Positions 34,861 through 43,831 are shown, counted from the stretch's first letter. The stretch is 64,000 nucleotides of DNA from an uncultured Gammaproteobacteria bacterium (GCA_958295835.1 OY282378.1:1877001-1941000), one strand, 5' to 3'. Numbers and translations are program-made. Notes: a model not told the origin generated them from the letters alone.

Positions 34861-36135
34861 TCAGCCGGCCCGGAACCGATCTGCCCGGTACGGCGTCACG
34901 TCGATGTTCGGCATCGCTCCGGTGATCATGCCGGCGACGATCCGGCCGGTCATCGGTCCTGCGACCATGCCGGTGTGTCCGTGCCCGAACGCGAGCCACA
35001 GGTTTTCGTGACGCGGGGACGAACCGATCACCGGGAGCCCGTCCGGCATGCTCGGGCGCCGGCCCATCCACCGCGTCGCCCCTTCGAGGCGCAGCTTCGG
35101 GTACATGCGCTTCGCGAGCCGCTCGATGGCCTCCGCACGGCGTGGATTCGGCGGGGCATCGACGCCCGCCATCTCCACCATGCCCGCGAAGCGTACCCCC
35201 ATCGCCATGGGGTTCGCGACGAACTTGTTGTCCGCTTCCATCACCGTATGGGACACGGTGACCCCGGGGTCCGGGCAGGTGACGTGGTAGCCGCGCTCGG
35301 TATCGAGCGGCAGGCCGAGCCCGAGCCGGTCGGTGAGCCTGCGGGAGAACGCACCGGCCGAGAGCACGAACGCATCGCCCTCGACCGTGCCGCCGTCGGT
35401 ACGCACCGCGCCGACCCGGCTCGCGCTCGCCTCGAAACCGGTGGCCTCCGCGAGCAGGAGTTCGCCGCCGTTCGCAACGACTCGATCGACGTAGGCCCGG
35501 ACGAGCCGGCCGGGGTTCAGGGTGCGGCCCTGCCCCTCGATGCGCACGCCCTTGACGTAGTGTGGCGCGAGGTCGGGCTCCGCCTCGTGCAATTCGCCGC
35601 GGCCGAGCACCTCGAAGTCCGCACCGTGCCGGCGGCGTATGGTCCATTCGCGCTCGGCGCCCGCGTAGCTCTCCTCGGAGCCGTAGACGTGCAGGTACTC
35701 CACTGGAGAGACCAGCTCGGCCACCCCGGCGTCCCGGGCGAGACGGGAGTGGAAATCGAACGTGGGAGCGTGCAGCGCGGCAAGCGCCTCCGCGGCCCGG
35801 CGCTGATGCTCCGCATCACCGCCCGCCCGGATGAAGCGGATGAGCCAGGGCAGGAGCCTCGGCAGATACGACCAGCGGATGGTGAGCGGGCCATCCTCCT
35901 TCAACAGCCAGCCCGGAACCTTCGCGAGCATTCCCGGCGCCGGTGTCGGCACCACGGAGGAGGGCGAGAGCGAGCCCGCGTTGCCGAACGATGCCGCGTC
36001 CTCGTCCCCCGGCCGTTGCCGGTCGATCAGCGTGACCCGCGCCCCCTGCTGCTGGAGGTACGTTGCGCAGCACGCTCCCACGACCCCCGCACCGATGACC
36101 ACGACGTGGGGTGAACCGCTCGTTTCGCTCGGCAT
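34861..36135 (-). CDS. D-amino-acid dehydrogenase-like FAD oxidoreductase (DadA family)
   Basis: A 424-aa flavoprotein. HVVVIGAGVVGACCATYLQQ is the FAD site and SFGNAGSLSPSSVVPTPAPG is the DadA-type second block. GRTLNPGRLVRAYVDRVVAN and WMGRRPSMPDGLPVIGSSPR followed by FGHGHTGMVAGPMTG match D-amino-acid dehydrogenases. These deaminate D-amino acids at the inner membrane with electrons going to quinone. It converges on the HcnB-like gene with 74 bp between stops. Having two amine-oxidising flavoenzyme systems side by side points to use of D-amino acids, imino acids or opine-like compounds. The start is ATG 36135 after a Cys-free leader. Confidence 0.88.
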   Translation of the reverse strand: MPSETSGSPHVVVIGAGVVGACCATYLQQQGARVTLIDRQRPGDEDAASFGNAGSLSPSSVVPTPAPGMLAKVPGWLLKEDGPLTIRWSYLPRLLPWLIRFIRAGGDAEHQRRAAEALAALHAPTFDFHSRLARDAGVAELVSPVEYLHVYGSEESYAGAEREWTIRRRHGADFEVLGRGELHEAEPDLAPHYVKGVRIEGQGRTLNPGRLVRAYVDRVVANGGELLLAEATGFEASASRVGAVRTDGGTVEGDAFVLSAGAFSRRLTDRLGLGLPLDTERGYHVTCPDPGVTVSHTVMEADNKFVANPMAMGVRFAGMVEMAGVDAPPNPRRAEAIERLAKRMYPKLRLEGATRWMGRRPSMPDGLPVIGSSPRHENLWLAFGHGHTGMVAGPMTGRIVAGMITGAMPNIDVTPYRADRFRAG

Positions 36136-36303
36136 CGCGCGTTCCTCGAAAACCGCACGATACGCCGCATCGGGCCTGGAGGGGGAACCCTCTGGCCATC
36201 ACCTGCAAGCCAAGGCAACATTGTCGCCCCCTTGCCGTCACCCGCACGTCACCGGCGGCGCCGTTCCCGGTGGCGATACCCGGCAACTGAACGGAGAATA
36301 CCG

Positions 36304-37023
36304 ATGACATCCCGCATCGCGCCGGAGGATGAAGCGCTCCGCAAGTACCGCGAGGAGAGATACGAACCACAGGCAGGCACATACACGTCCGATCGCCGCC
36401 GCCGTCATCGTTTCGGGGCGGTTCTCGCCGCTGTTCTCATCGGGCTCGCCGCGGGCTGCGCTACCACGCCGCCGAAGCGTCAGGGCAATCTCTGCGAGGT
36501 CTTCGAGCAGTATCCCGACTGGTACGACCATGCCCGCGCGTCCGCCAAGGAATGGGGCACGCCGATCAACGTACTCATGGCGTTCGTGCGTCATGAATCG
36601 AGCTACCGGAGCCACGCAAAGCCCCCGCGCGAATGGTTCCTGTTCATACCGCTCGGGCGCCCGTCATCGGCCAAGGGGTACGCACAGGCCCAGGACCCCG
36701 TCTGGGGCGAATACCAGGCGGAGCGAGGGGGGCTCCTCCGGAGCCGTTCGGACATGGAGGATGCCCTCGACTTCATCGGCTGGTACAACTACAAGACTTG
36801 GCGTGAGCTGAAGATCCCCCGCGACGACGCGTACCGGCTCTACCTCGCCTACCACGAAGGACGGGGGGGGTATCGGCGCGGCACCTGGAAGAAGAAGCCG
36901 GGGGTACAGCGCACCGCGAAGCGGGTAGTGGAGACCGCCCGCCTGTACCAGTCCCAGCTCAAGCAATGCGAGTCGGATTTCCGTTGCGACTCCTGGTACC
37001 AGGTATGGCCCTTGTGCAGTTGA
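36304..37023 (+). CDS. Lytic transglycosylase-like lipoprotein
   Basis: A 239-aa protein with a 35-residue polar N-terminus, a hydrophobic segment FGAVLAAVLIGLAAGC ending in a lipobox-like LAAGC, and then an SLT-like domain. NVLMAFVRHESSYRSHAKPP carries the likely catalytic glutamate (HESS). GRPSSAKGYAQAQDPVWGEY and DFIGWYNYKTW follow. This is the arrangement of a group of short SLT-fold lipoproteins (about 210-240 aa). They would cleave peptidoglycan glycan strands at the outer membrane. GGAGAA precedes the ATG at 36304. The long stretch before the lipobox is unusual; an internal start near the hydrophobic segment is possible. Confidence 0.75.
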   Translation: MTSRIAPEDEALRKYREERYEPQAGTYTSDRRRRHRFGAVLAAVLIGLAAGCATTPPKRQGNLCEVFEQYPDWYDHARASAKEWGTPINVLMAFVRHESSYRSHAKPPREWFLFIPLGRPSSAKGYAQAQDPVWGEYQAERGGLLRSRSDMEDALDFIGWYNYKTWRELKIPRDDAYRLYLAYHEGRGGYRRGTWKKKPGVQRTAKRVVETARLYQSQLKQCESDFRCDSWYQVWPLCS

Positions 37024-37229
37024 GGGCCGGTCGGAGTGGATCGAACCCGCCGCCTGACTCGAAGTCGAGGCAGCGCACTTCGTCGTCTCGGGTCACGGCT
37101 CCCTGCCTGACCAGGGCACGGGTGGCGATGGCGTGGGCCTGCCGCCGGAGCCCGGGGCCGGGTCGGCGTATGGCGAACGAGCCATCATCGCCCACGCCGC
37201 CCCGGGCAACGCTCTCGCCGAGTCGCGGG
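37024..37229. other. 206-bp convergent spacer, no gene seen
   Basis: This is the region between the transglycosylase stop and the DUF3108 stop. A GGTTCGATCC sequence on the minus strand near 37040 resembles a tRNA T-loop, but no stems form around it. No terminator hairpin with a T-run was found. Confidence 0.4.
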
Positions 37230-37988
37230 TCACGGCTCGCGCCGCTCGATACCGCTGAGTGATTCGATGCGCAGTGAGAGGAGTGTTCCATCGCGCTCGC
37301 GGTGGAGGATCTTCACCGGGAGGAAGCCCAGCGCGGACGCGCACCAGAGGGTCGTTTCCCGCTTCGCGTTCTTGCGCTCGCGCCGGACGACGACGGTGTC
37401 GAAAGCTCCGAGCGCGGTCTCGATCCGCTCTTCGCCGATGCCGATGAGGGTGTAGCGCTTGAGCTTGCCGCCATCGGCGATCGCGTACTCGACGCCGCGC
37501 TCGCCGCGACCGAGGTCACGCATCAGCGCGAGCAGGTAGCCGAGCTTGTCCATGACGCCGGACGGTACCGGCATCCGCCACGGGCCGTCCGGCGAATCGT
37601 GCCGCGCAACGCCCTCTCCGGCGCCCTCCTTCCAGTCGAAAGCGATGCCCACCTCGCGCGCTCTTCGTCCGGTCCGCTCGTAGCGGTACGCAAGAGGTCG
37701 AAGCCAGTCCTCCGCGTAGTCCCACTCGCTACGCTCGACGATGGTGTCGTCGCGGATGAGCGCGAACACCCCCACCGGCTCGGTGCGTGATTCGTAGACG
37801 TATCCGCCGCCGGCCTGCGGCGACAGGGACCATCGGGTCCTGGCGATCGTCGCCCCCTTCGCCTCCAGCTCGAACGTCGCCTCGAACCGCTCCGGTAGCT
37901 CGCGCGCGGTCGCCGCGTGCGAGAGTGCGGCAACCGACACCAGCAGCAACAGGGCGGCAAGTCCCGGGATGCGGACGACGGGGTTCAC
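37230..37988 (-). CDS. DUF3108-containing periplasmic protein
   Basis: A 252-aa protein with a signal peptide (VRIPGLAALLLLVSVAALSH, cleavage near AATA) and a beta-rich DUF3108 body. Landmarks are FEATFELEAKGATIARTRWS, YVYESRTEPVGVFALIRDD and RYTLIGIGEERIETALGAFD followed by VVVRRER; it ends FLPVKILHRERDGTLLSLRI. The family is common in Proteobacteria and has no proven role. The GTG at 37988 gives a proper signal peptide; the frame is open further upstream. It lies 83 bp downstream of the CMD-glutaredoxin gene on the same strand. Confidence 0.8.
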   Translation of the reverse strand: MNPVVRIPGLAALLLLVSVAALSHAATARELPERFEATFELEAKGATIARTRWSLSPQAGGGYVYESRTEPVGVFALIRDDTIVERSEWDYAEDWLRPLAYRYERTGRRAREVGIAFDWKEGAGEGVARHDSPDGPWRMPVPSGVMDKLGYLLALMRDLGRGERGVEYAIADGGKLKRYTLIGIGEERIETALGAFDTVVVRRERKNAKRETTLWCASALGFLPVKILHRERDGTLLSLRIESLSGIERREP

Positions 37989-38071
37989 CGGCCGCCCTGC
38001 AAGCTCCCGGCGGCCAGGCACGGGCTCCGCGGCTTCCACCTCGCCGGATCCCGGCCCAGGACGCATCCGGC

Positions 38072-38998
38072 TCAAGACGACGCGATTCCGAGTTTGGCGT
38101 CCAGCGCGCCGGCCCTGGCCAGCGCCTGCATGCCGTCCATGCCGCCGATGTGGCCACCGTCGATGAAGATCTGGGGGACGGTGCGCCGGCCGTTCGAACG
38201 TTCGATCATGGCATTCAGCGTCGTCTCGTCTTCGTCGACGCGAAGCTCGGTGAACGCCACGCCCTTCCCTTCCAGCACCCGTTTGGCCCGGCGGCAGAAG
38301 GAGCAGCCCGACTTGGTGTAGATCTCCACCTTCGCGGTGGCGGCGGCGCCCGCAGCAGCGCGGGCGGCGGCCTCGCCCAGCAGCTCCTCGGTGTTGAAGT
38401 CCCGGCCGCCGAGCAGCTCGTCCTCGACCGGCACGTAGATGCTTTCGTGGATCGAGTTGTACATGCGCCAGAACCCCACCACGCAGGCCAGCTCGATCAC
38501 CTGGGGCGGGGTCAGCGCCTCGGTGAGGCGGGTGATGACCGCTTGGGGGACGTCCGAAGGGTCCCGCGTGGCCGCCCGCGCGAAGGCGAAGCAGGCCGCC
38601 TCCGCCGGGTCGTCCGGCTCGAACTCGGGATCGAGCAGCGCCCGGACGTCTTCGTCGGAATAGCCCCAACCCTCACCGTCGCCCTCCACGCCGCCCTTCA
38701 GGGTGTTGGCGTTGTGGGCGACGCAGTAGGGGCTGTGGTTGAGCGCGCTGCATACCGCGGCGACACGCCGCTTGAGGCCGTCGTCGAGGTGGCCGGAGGC
38801 ATCGCGCATGACCGTGTTGTTGAGCTCGATGAGGCACTTCAGGATCTGTGGGCGGTGCATGTAGAGCTTCAGCGCATTGGGCAGGAAGCCCATCCGTTGC
38901 GCGTAGCTTTCGATCGCGGACCTGAGCGCGGCGGGAAGGTCCGCCGGGTCGGCGTAGGGGATGATGGGGTCGGATTCCAGGCCGGTTCGTTCGGTCAT
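38072..38998 (-). CDS. Carboxymuconolactone-decarboxylase/AhpD-like domain fused to a glutaredoxin
   Basis: A 308-aa fusion. Residues about 1-215 resemble peroxidase-related CMD/AhpD proteins (MGFLPNALKLYMHRPQILKC; SALNHSPYCVAHNANTLKGG). The place of the AhpD CxxC carries a single cysteine (SPYCVAHN). Residues about 222-308 form a glutaredoxin: VEIYTKSGCSFCRRAKRVLE with CxxC at C232/C235, the cis-proline motif RRTVPQIFIDGGHIGGMDGM, and a C-terminal helix. The glutaredoxin may supply the second thiol for the AhpD-like centre. It lies 67 bp after ubiD in the dioxygenase/racemase/UbiD set. This could be peroxide defence linked to the oxygenase, or a ring-opening step. The start is ATG 38998. Confidence 0.85.
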   Translation of the reverse strand: MTERTGLESDPIIPYADPADLPAALRSAIESYAQRMGFLPNALKLYMHRPQILKCLIELNNTVMRDASGHLDDGLKRRVAAVCSALNHSPYCVAHNANTLKGGVEGDGEGWGYSDEDVRALLDPEFEPDDPAEAACFAFARAATRDPSDVPQAVITRLTEALTPPQVIELACVVGFWRMYNSIHESIYVPVEDELLGGRDFNTEELLGEAAARAAAGAAATAKVEIYTKSGCSFCRRAKRVLEGKGVAFTELRVDEDETTLNAMIERSNGRRTVPQIFIDGGHIGGMDGMQALARAGALDAKLGIASS

Positions 38999-39065
38999 GG
39001 CGCACCTCGTCGGGTTGTCTCGGGCGTGCTGATCCGGCGTCCAGCGTGCCGACTGTTCCGGTTCG

Positions 39066-40556
39066 CTAATCCAGGTAATCGGCCAGATCGACCTTGCCCC
39101 AGTCCTTCGGCCAGGCGCGGTCGAAGTCCGAGGGGTCGTGCCGGGGCTTGCGGGTCGCGTCGATGCCGATCTTGCCCACGACCCGGTGCGGGTAGACGCC
39201 TTCCACCGGCTCGCCTGAAGGGTCACCGAAGTTGCAGCGGGTGTTGGGCACGATGAACACGTCGCGCGCCGGATCGGCCCGTGAGGCGATGGCGAAGTAG
39301 ACGTCCGCGGGGTCGTCCACGTCGGTGTCGGGGCTGACTGCCACCACCATCTTGGTGTTCAGCCACGGCGCGCCCATGCACTGCATCAGCGCATCGTTGA
39401 CGAAGCCCTGGCGGGGATACTCGATCTTGATGATGCACGACACCGCCGCGCCCCAGGTGGGGAAGCGCACGTCGTGCACCTTCAGGCCCATTTCGGTCAG
39501 GCGGTTGTACAGCACCGCCTCGTGGCACAGCCGCGGCAGGACCTGGTGGTCGGTCTCGGGCACCACCTGGTGGTTGCGGTAGATGGGCCGGTCGGCGCGC
39601 ATGGTGATCGCGGTGACCCGCAGCTCCGGCAGCTTCTGCTTCTTCGGCAGCGCGTACATCGTCGGCGCGATGATCTCCTCCTCGTCGAACAGATCCTCCA
39701 GGTTGACCTCGCCCTCGACGATGATCTCCGCGTGGGCCGGCACGGTCAGGTCGATGGTCTCGCACGGAACCATCTCGACATCCATGTCCATGATGGTGCC
39801 GACCATCTCCATCTCTCCCCACATGTCCATATGCAGGCCGGAGAAGTTGGCCATGATCTCGTAGGCCGGATGCAGCCCGAAGCAGAGCGCGATGGGCATG
39901 GTCCCGCGCCCCATGCGGCGATGCTTCGCCATGACGATCTGCGTATGCGGGGTGATGAAGCTGGCCAGCCCCCGGCGCGGTCCCACCGGATTGGTGCCGG
40001 CGTGGGATGAATTGTAGAACCCGGTCTCCGGATCCTTCACGATGTTCATCGCGGTGATGTAGGGGTACTTCTCGACGTCGGTGTGAAACGGCACCGGCAG
40101 CTTCGTGAGGTCCGCCTCCTCGCCGATCAGCTTCACCTCCTTGACCGGCCCGGTCTCCACCGTCACCAGCCCCCGCGGCGGCAGCCGCAACCTCCTCGCG
40201 AGCGTCGGCAGGTACTCCCCGGTCGTGACCCCGAGGGCGCGCGCCTGCATCCAGCGGTGCTTGACCAGGATGTCGCACATGCGGAAATCGGGATACTCCA
40301 CGATGTTCTCGAACAGGATCGGCCGCTCGCTCTGGGCCGACAGGGCGCCAACGTGATCGATGCTCACCGGCTTGCGGACGACCGTCACCGCGTCGCGGTT
40401 GGCGTCGAGGAATCCGCGCAGATCCCGGGGTCGGTTGGTACCGGGCGGGGAATCGGCACCGGCCGGGGAAGCGCTGCCGGTCGGGAGATCGCCACTGGTC
40501 GGGGCATCACCGCCGGTCGGGGAATCGGTGGCATTCCGGCCTTGCGACTGGTTCAT
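39066..40556 (-). CDS. UbiD-family prenylated-FMN-dependent (de)carboxylase
   Basis: A 496-aa member of the UbiD family, which reversibly decarboxylates aromatic or alpha,beta-unsaturated acids using prenyl-FMN made by a UbiX-type enzyme (none in this window). DLRGFLDANRDAVTVVRKPV opens the conserved part. LPVPFHTDVEKYPYITAMNI, GPRRGLASFITPHTQIVMAK and GKIGIDATRKP followed by HDPSDFDRAWPKDW are family blocks. The first 45 residues are a low-complexity hexapeptide repeat encoded by an 18-bp tandem repeat, so the true start might be later. The gene follows the enolase-superfamily gene by 49 bp. The natural substrate is likely the carboxylate taken up by the divergent Tct transporter, which is inference. 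Confidence 0.88.
   Translation of the reverse strand: MNQSQGRNATDSPTGGDAPTSGDLPTGSASPAGADSPPGTNRPRDLRGFLDANRDAVTVVRKPVSIDHVGALSAQSERPILFENIVEYPDFRMCDILVKHRWMQARALGVTTGEYLPTLARRLRLPPRGLVTVETGPVKEVKLIGEEADLTKLPVPFHTDVEKYPYITAMNIVKDPETGFYNSSHAGTNPVGPRRGLASFITPHTQIVMAKHRRMGRGTMPIALCFGLHPAYEIMANFSGLHMDMWGEMEMVGTIMDMDVEMVPCETIDLTVPAHAEIIVEGEVNLEDLFDEEEIIAPTMYALPKKQKLPELRVTAITMRADRPIYRNHQVVPETDHQVLPRLCHEAVLYNRLTEMGLKVHDVRFPTWGAAVSCIIKIEYPRQGFVNDALMQCMGAPWLNTKMVVAVSPDTDVDDPADVYFAIASRADPARDVFIVPNTRCNFGDPSGEPVEGVYPHRVVGKIGIDATRKPRHDPSDFDRAWPKDWGKVDLADYLD
40440..40529. repeat. 18-bp tandem repeat (five copies) encoding a hexapeptide in the UbiD N-terminus
   Basis: Five adjacent 18-bp units around the core CCGGTCGGGGAATCG occupy 40440-40529. 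On the minus strand they encode DSPTGG / DAPTSG / DLPTGS / ASPAGA / DSPPGT. The unit length is a multiple of three, so copy-number changes keep the frame. Confidence 0.85.
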
Positions 40557-40605
40557 GTGCTGCTCCGGTGCGTCGGGTTCATCGTGCGGCGAGACGCGCG
40601 ACCCG

Positions 40606-41682
40606 TCACACCGCGCTGAAGCGCTCCTTCGCCGTGGTCATTCGCTCGAGCTTCCCGGGGTCCGGGCGGGGCCGGTAGCCGGGTTCCAGCACGATGGCGC
40701 CGTCAGCGAAGGGCAGGGGCTCGGTGAACAGGGGCTCCGCCAGCTTGAGGTGGCCGTTCATCTCCCCCGCGTTGTCGAGGGTCACCCGGGCCACGCAGGC
40801 TTCGAGCCAGCAGCAGATGTCGGTCGCCACCCCGTCGCCCATCACCGGCGTGAGGCCCGCGGCGCGGATGCGCTCCAGTCCCTCCCGCAGGCGATCCATG
40901 CTCGCGAGCTTCTTGAGCTTGAGCTTGACGAAACCCACCCCCTCCATGGCCGCCGCGCGGTCGATGTCCTCGAAGCCGTAGATCGACTCGTCCATCATCA
41001 CCGGGACGGTGGACACCCGGGCCACCGCGGCGTTCGATTCCCAGTCCTCGGCCGCGCACGGCTGCTCGAAGAGCTGGATCCCCTTCGGTTCGAGGGCGGC
41101 GGCGAACCGGCGCCCTTCCTCCCGGGTGAAGCCCCGGTTCGCGTCGAGGCGGATCTCGGCGCGGCCGGCGAGAAGGGTCCGGATTCTTCGCACCCGCTCC
41201 AGGTCCTTCTCCACGTCGAACCCGACCTTCACCTTCAGGGTGCGGAAGCCCCGGGCGATCAGCGCTTCCAGCTCCTCGGCGAGGGCGCCCGGCTCGTGGG
41301 CGTGAACCGGATCGAGAAGCGGCACGCGGGTGGTGTCGGGGACGTCGAGCAGCGGGTGGCCGGCCAGCACGTCGAGCGCGGAGAACAGCGTCGATGCCGC
41401 GGTGGGATAGTCCGCGATGCCGGGCTCGAGCAGCGTCCGGGCATCGTCCGGGCTCTTCCCGACCAGGCGCGGAGCCACGTCCAGGCACCAGCGCAGCCCG
41501 CCGTCGAAGGTCTCGTGCGAATAGCCCTCCGAGATCACCGCCTCGCCGAATCCGTATCGGCCGTCGCCGTCCCACATCTCGACGATGATCGGCTCGAAGT
41601 GATGGAACACCGTCCCGGACACCTTGTAGGGCGTGTGCAGGGGAATGCGCGCGACGCGCACGGTGACGGCGTGGATGGACAT
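40606..41682 (-). CDS. Mandelate racemase / muconate lactonizing enzyme family protein (enolase superfamily)
   Basis: A 358-aa protein with a capping domain and a barrel. The barrel carries TLKVKVGFDVEKDLERVRRI (KxK motif), the three metal-ligand regions EIRLDANRGFT, IQLFEQPCAAEDW and VMMDESIYGFED, and the later VKLKLKKLASMDRLREG. The KxK plus LKLKK pair is typical of the MLE/dipeptide-epimerase group rather than true mandelate racemase. The start is ATG 41682, 19 bp after the dioxygenase stop. An acid-sugar, muconate or amino-acid derivative could be the substrate. Context with UbiD and TfdA favours a carboxylic acid catabolite. Confidence 0.87.
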   Translation of the reverse strand: MSIHAVTVRVARIPLHTPYKVSGTVFHHFEPIIVEMWDGDGRYGFGEAVISEGYSHETFDGGLRWCLDVAPRLVGKSPDDARTLLEPGIADYPTAASTLFSALDVLAGHPLLDVPDTTRVPLLDPVHAHEPGALAEELEALIARGFRTLKVKVGFDVEKDLERVRRIRTLLAGRAEIRLDANRGFTREEGRRFAAALEPKGIQLFEQPCAAEDWESNAAVARVSTVPVMMDESIYGFEDIDRAAAMEGVGFVKLKLKKLASMDRLREGLERIRAAGLTPVMGDGVATDICCWLEACVARVTLDNAGEMNGHLKLAEPLFTEPLPFADGAIVLEPGYRPRPDPGKLERMTTAKERFSAV

Positions 41683-41701
41683 GGCCACTGACCCGCGGTG
41701 A

Positions 41702-42583
41702 TCAGGCCGCGGCGGCCATCGGGCGCTCCCCCTTGACCTGGGCGCGGTTGAGCAGCCGGCGTTCGCTCGGGTCGAGCGCATCGCGCCGGTGCATGGTGCA
41801 GCGGTTGTCCCAGATGACGACGTCGCCGAGGCGCCACCGCTGGTACCAGGTGAACTCGTCTCGGGTGGCGTGCGCCCACAGCGCGTCGAGCAGGGCGTCG
41901 CTCTCCGCCGGCGGGAGCTGCGGGATGAAGGCCAGATCGCGGCGGCCGAGGTAGAGGCACTTCCGGCCGGTCTCCGGATGGGTGCAGACGATCGGATGCA
42001 CCGCGCCCGGCACCTCCTCGCGTCGTTCGTAGACGGTCCTGAAACCGCGCCGCACCTCGCCGACGCTGTTGCGCGATGCGTCGTGCTTGCAGGTGAGCCC
42101 GGCGATCCGCCGCCGGGTGGCCTCGGGCAGCGTCTCCCAGGCCCTGTACATGTTGGCGTAGCCGGTGTCCCCGCCCTTGACCGGGATCTCCACCGCATGC
42201 AGGACGCTGGCTTTCGGCGGCACCTCGTTGTAGGACATGTCGGTATGCCACTTCGACTCGTAGCTCCCCAGTCCGCCGATCGCCTTGCCGTTCTCGACGA
42301 TGTTCGAAATGACGACCAGGTGCGGGAGGTCGGGCCGGTAGAGCGCGCGGTCTCCCTGCGCGGTGACCGGCGCGAGGTCCAGCTCGCCGAAGCGCGCGGC
42401 GAAGGCCAGGAGCGTCTCGGGCGGCACGAACTGGCCGGGGATGCGCAGCACGCCGTCGTGGTCGAGCCAGGCACGGTGGAGGACCTCGAATTCATCGTCC
42501 GAAATGCGTTCGAGGGCGACCCCCCAGGCGTCGGCGCCGAGCGGGCCACCGGCAGGTACGATCCGGATCCGTTCTTTCGACAT
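41702..42583 (-). CDS. TauD/TfdA-family Fe(II)/2-oxoglutarate-dependent dioxygenase
   Basis: A 293-aa oxygenase. YESKWHTDMSYNEVPPKASV gives the HxD iron ligands, and the distal histidine and 2-oxoglutarate arginine are in VIWDNRCTMHRRDAL. HPIVCTHPETGRKCLYLGRR is also family-typical. Such enzymes hydroxylate and so cleave taurine, aryloxyacetates, alkyl sulfates and related compounds. It is the first gene of the minus-strand set tfdA-like / MLE-like / ubiD / CMD-Grx. It is divergent from the Tct uptake genes, so the imported carboxylate is the likely substrate. The start ATG 42583 follows GAGGGGGG. Confidence 0.9.
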   Translation of the reverse strand: MSKERIRIVPAGGPLGADAWGVALERISDDEFEVLHRAWLDHDGVLRIPGQFVPPETLLAFAARFGELDLAPVTAQGDRALYRPDLPHLVVISNIVENGKAIGGLGSYESKWHTDMSYNEVPPKASVLHAVEIPVKGGDTGYANMYRAWETLPEATRRRIAGLTCKHDASRNSVGEVRRGFRTVYERREEVPGAVHPIVCTHPETGRKCLYLGRRDLAFIPQLPPAESDALLDALWAHATRDEFTWYQRWRLGDVVIWDNRCTMHRRDALDPSERRLLNRAQVKGERPMAAAA

Positions 42584-42838
42584 TCGGTTCCCCCCTCCGT
42601 CGGGTCGTGCTTGCTTGCGGCTCCGAACCTATGTTTACCTATCGGTTCTCCGATTGGCAATGCCCGCACGATGCGACTTGCGTCTCGAGAACACCAGGCC
42701 CCGAACCCCGAGTCCCGGCCGCCGGCATCGTCCATGATCCGGGAATGCACGTTCAGACAGGCCGTACATGTCGGCCCCGTGCTCATCGACTCCGCATCCG
42801 TCAACCCCTGTACCCATCAACCCATGGAGGAGCAAATC
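42584..42838. promoter_or_regulatory. Divergent control region between the dioxygenase set and the TctCBA genes
   Basis: 255 bp with no gene. ATCGG-TTCT-CCGAT at 42641-42654 is a short perfect inverted repeat in a locally AT-richer stretch (ATGTTTACCTATCGG), a plausible operator position. No regulator gene is adjacent. Confidence 0.4.
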
Positions 42839-43831
42839 ATGAAGGCATCCCTGTTCCGGTCCGCCGTCGCGGCACTCGTGCTGGCGCCGACAGCCGCCGT
42901 CGCCGCGGATCTCGTCAAGCCGGACGGCTTTCCGTCCCGGACCATCTCGATCATCGTGCCCTACGGCGCCGGCGGCGGCTCCGACCAGGTCTCGCGGGCG
43001 TGGGCCGAGGCGATGAAGGAGGTCACCGGAGTCGGCTTCCAGGTGGAGAACAAGCCCGGCGGGGCCGGACTCGCCGCCATGCCCGACTTCATGAGCCGCC
43101 CCGCCGACGGCTATACCATCGTCGAGCAGACCGACGCCATGATGAGCGCCGCCGCGTCCGGCCAGATCGACTTCGAGCTGAACGAGGACCTCGTGCCGCT
43201 GTGCGTGACCCAGGCCACGTTCAGCCAGTTCTACATCCGCCCCGACGAGACCCGCTTCACGGACTGGGATTCGTTCCTCGCCTACGCCAAGGCCCATCCC
43301 GGCGAGGTCAAGATGGCCAACATCCAGAACGAGGGCTCGATGGAGCGGGTCCAGGTAAACGCGCTGGAGGAGAGGGCGGAGTTCAAGGTCAACCAGATCA
43401 GCTTCGACAAGCCCACCGAGCGTTACGCCGCGCTCATCGGTGAGCATGTCGACGTGCTGTTCGAGCAGCCCGGCGACGTGCGGCGCTTCCTCGACGCCGG
43501 ACAGATGAAGGCCATCCTGACCGTGCTCGAGGACCGGCCCAAGCTCTTCGAGGACACCCCGTCGCTCACCGACGCCGGCCTCCAGGACACGCCCACGTTG
43601 CAGCGCATCCGCCTGTTCTGGGTCCGCGGCGACGTGCCCGCGGAGCGGCGCGAGTACCTGTCCGCCGCCTGCGAGATCGCGTTCAACAGCGAGGGGTACC
43701 AGGAGTTCAACAAGAAGAAGTACATGCACCTCGCGCGCAGCTACTACGACGCCGGGGATGCGGCCAGGCTCATCGCGGACACCGTCGAGATCTACAGGGC
43801 GTCGTACAAGAAGCTGGGCCTCATCAAGTAG
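42839..43831 (+). CDS. Tripartite tricarboxylate transporter substrate-binding protein (TctC/Bug family)
   Basis: A 330-aa periplasmic protein with signal peptide FRSAVAALVLAPTAAVAADL. TISIIVPYGAGGGSDQVSRA and QVENKPGGAGLAAMPDFMSR are the two Bug-family ligand-binding loops (VPYxxGGGxD; ENxPGxxG). HPGEVKMANIQNEGSMERVQ and HVDVLFEQPGDVRRFLDAG follow. Bug proteins bind small carboxylates. GGAGGAG eight bases before ATG 42839 secures the start. It leads the tctC-tctB-tctA order; spacing to tctB is 88 bp. Confidence 0.92.
   Translation: MKASLFRSAVAALVLAPTAAVAADLVKPDGFPSRTISIIVPYGAGGGSDQVSRAWAEAMKEVTGVGFQVENKPGGAGLAAMPDFMSRPADGYTIVEQTDAMMSAAASGQIDFELNEDLVPLCVTQATFSQFYIRPDETRFTDWDSFLAYAKAHPGEVKMANIQNEGSMERVQVNALEERAEFKVNQISFDKPTERYAALIGEHVDVLFEQPGDVRRFLDAGQMKAILTVLEDRPKLFEDTPSLTDAGLQDTPTLQRIRLFWVRGDVPAERREYLSAACEIAFNSEGYQEFNKKKYMHLARSYYDAGDAARLIADTVEIYRASYKKLGLIK

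Noticed and set aside
37028..37110. tRNA-like GGTTCGATCC on the minus strand
   Set aside because: The bases around it do not form T-, anticodon- or acceptor stems; it looks like chance.
40440..40529. CRISPR array
   Set aside because: The 18-bp units are directly adjacent without spacers and lie inside a coding region.
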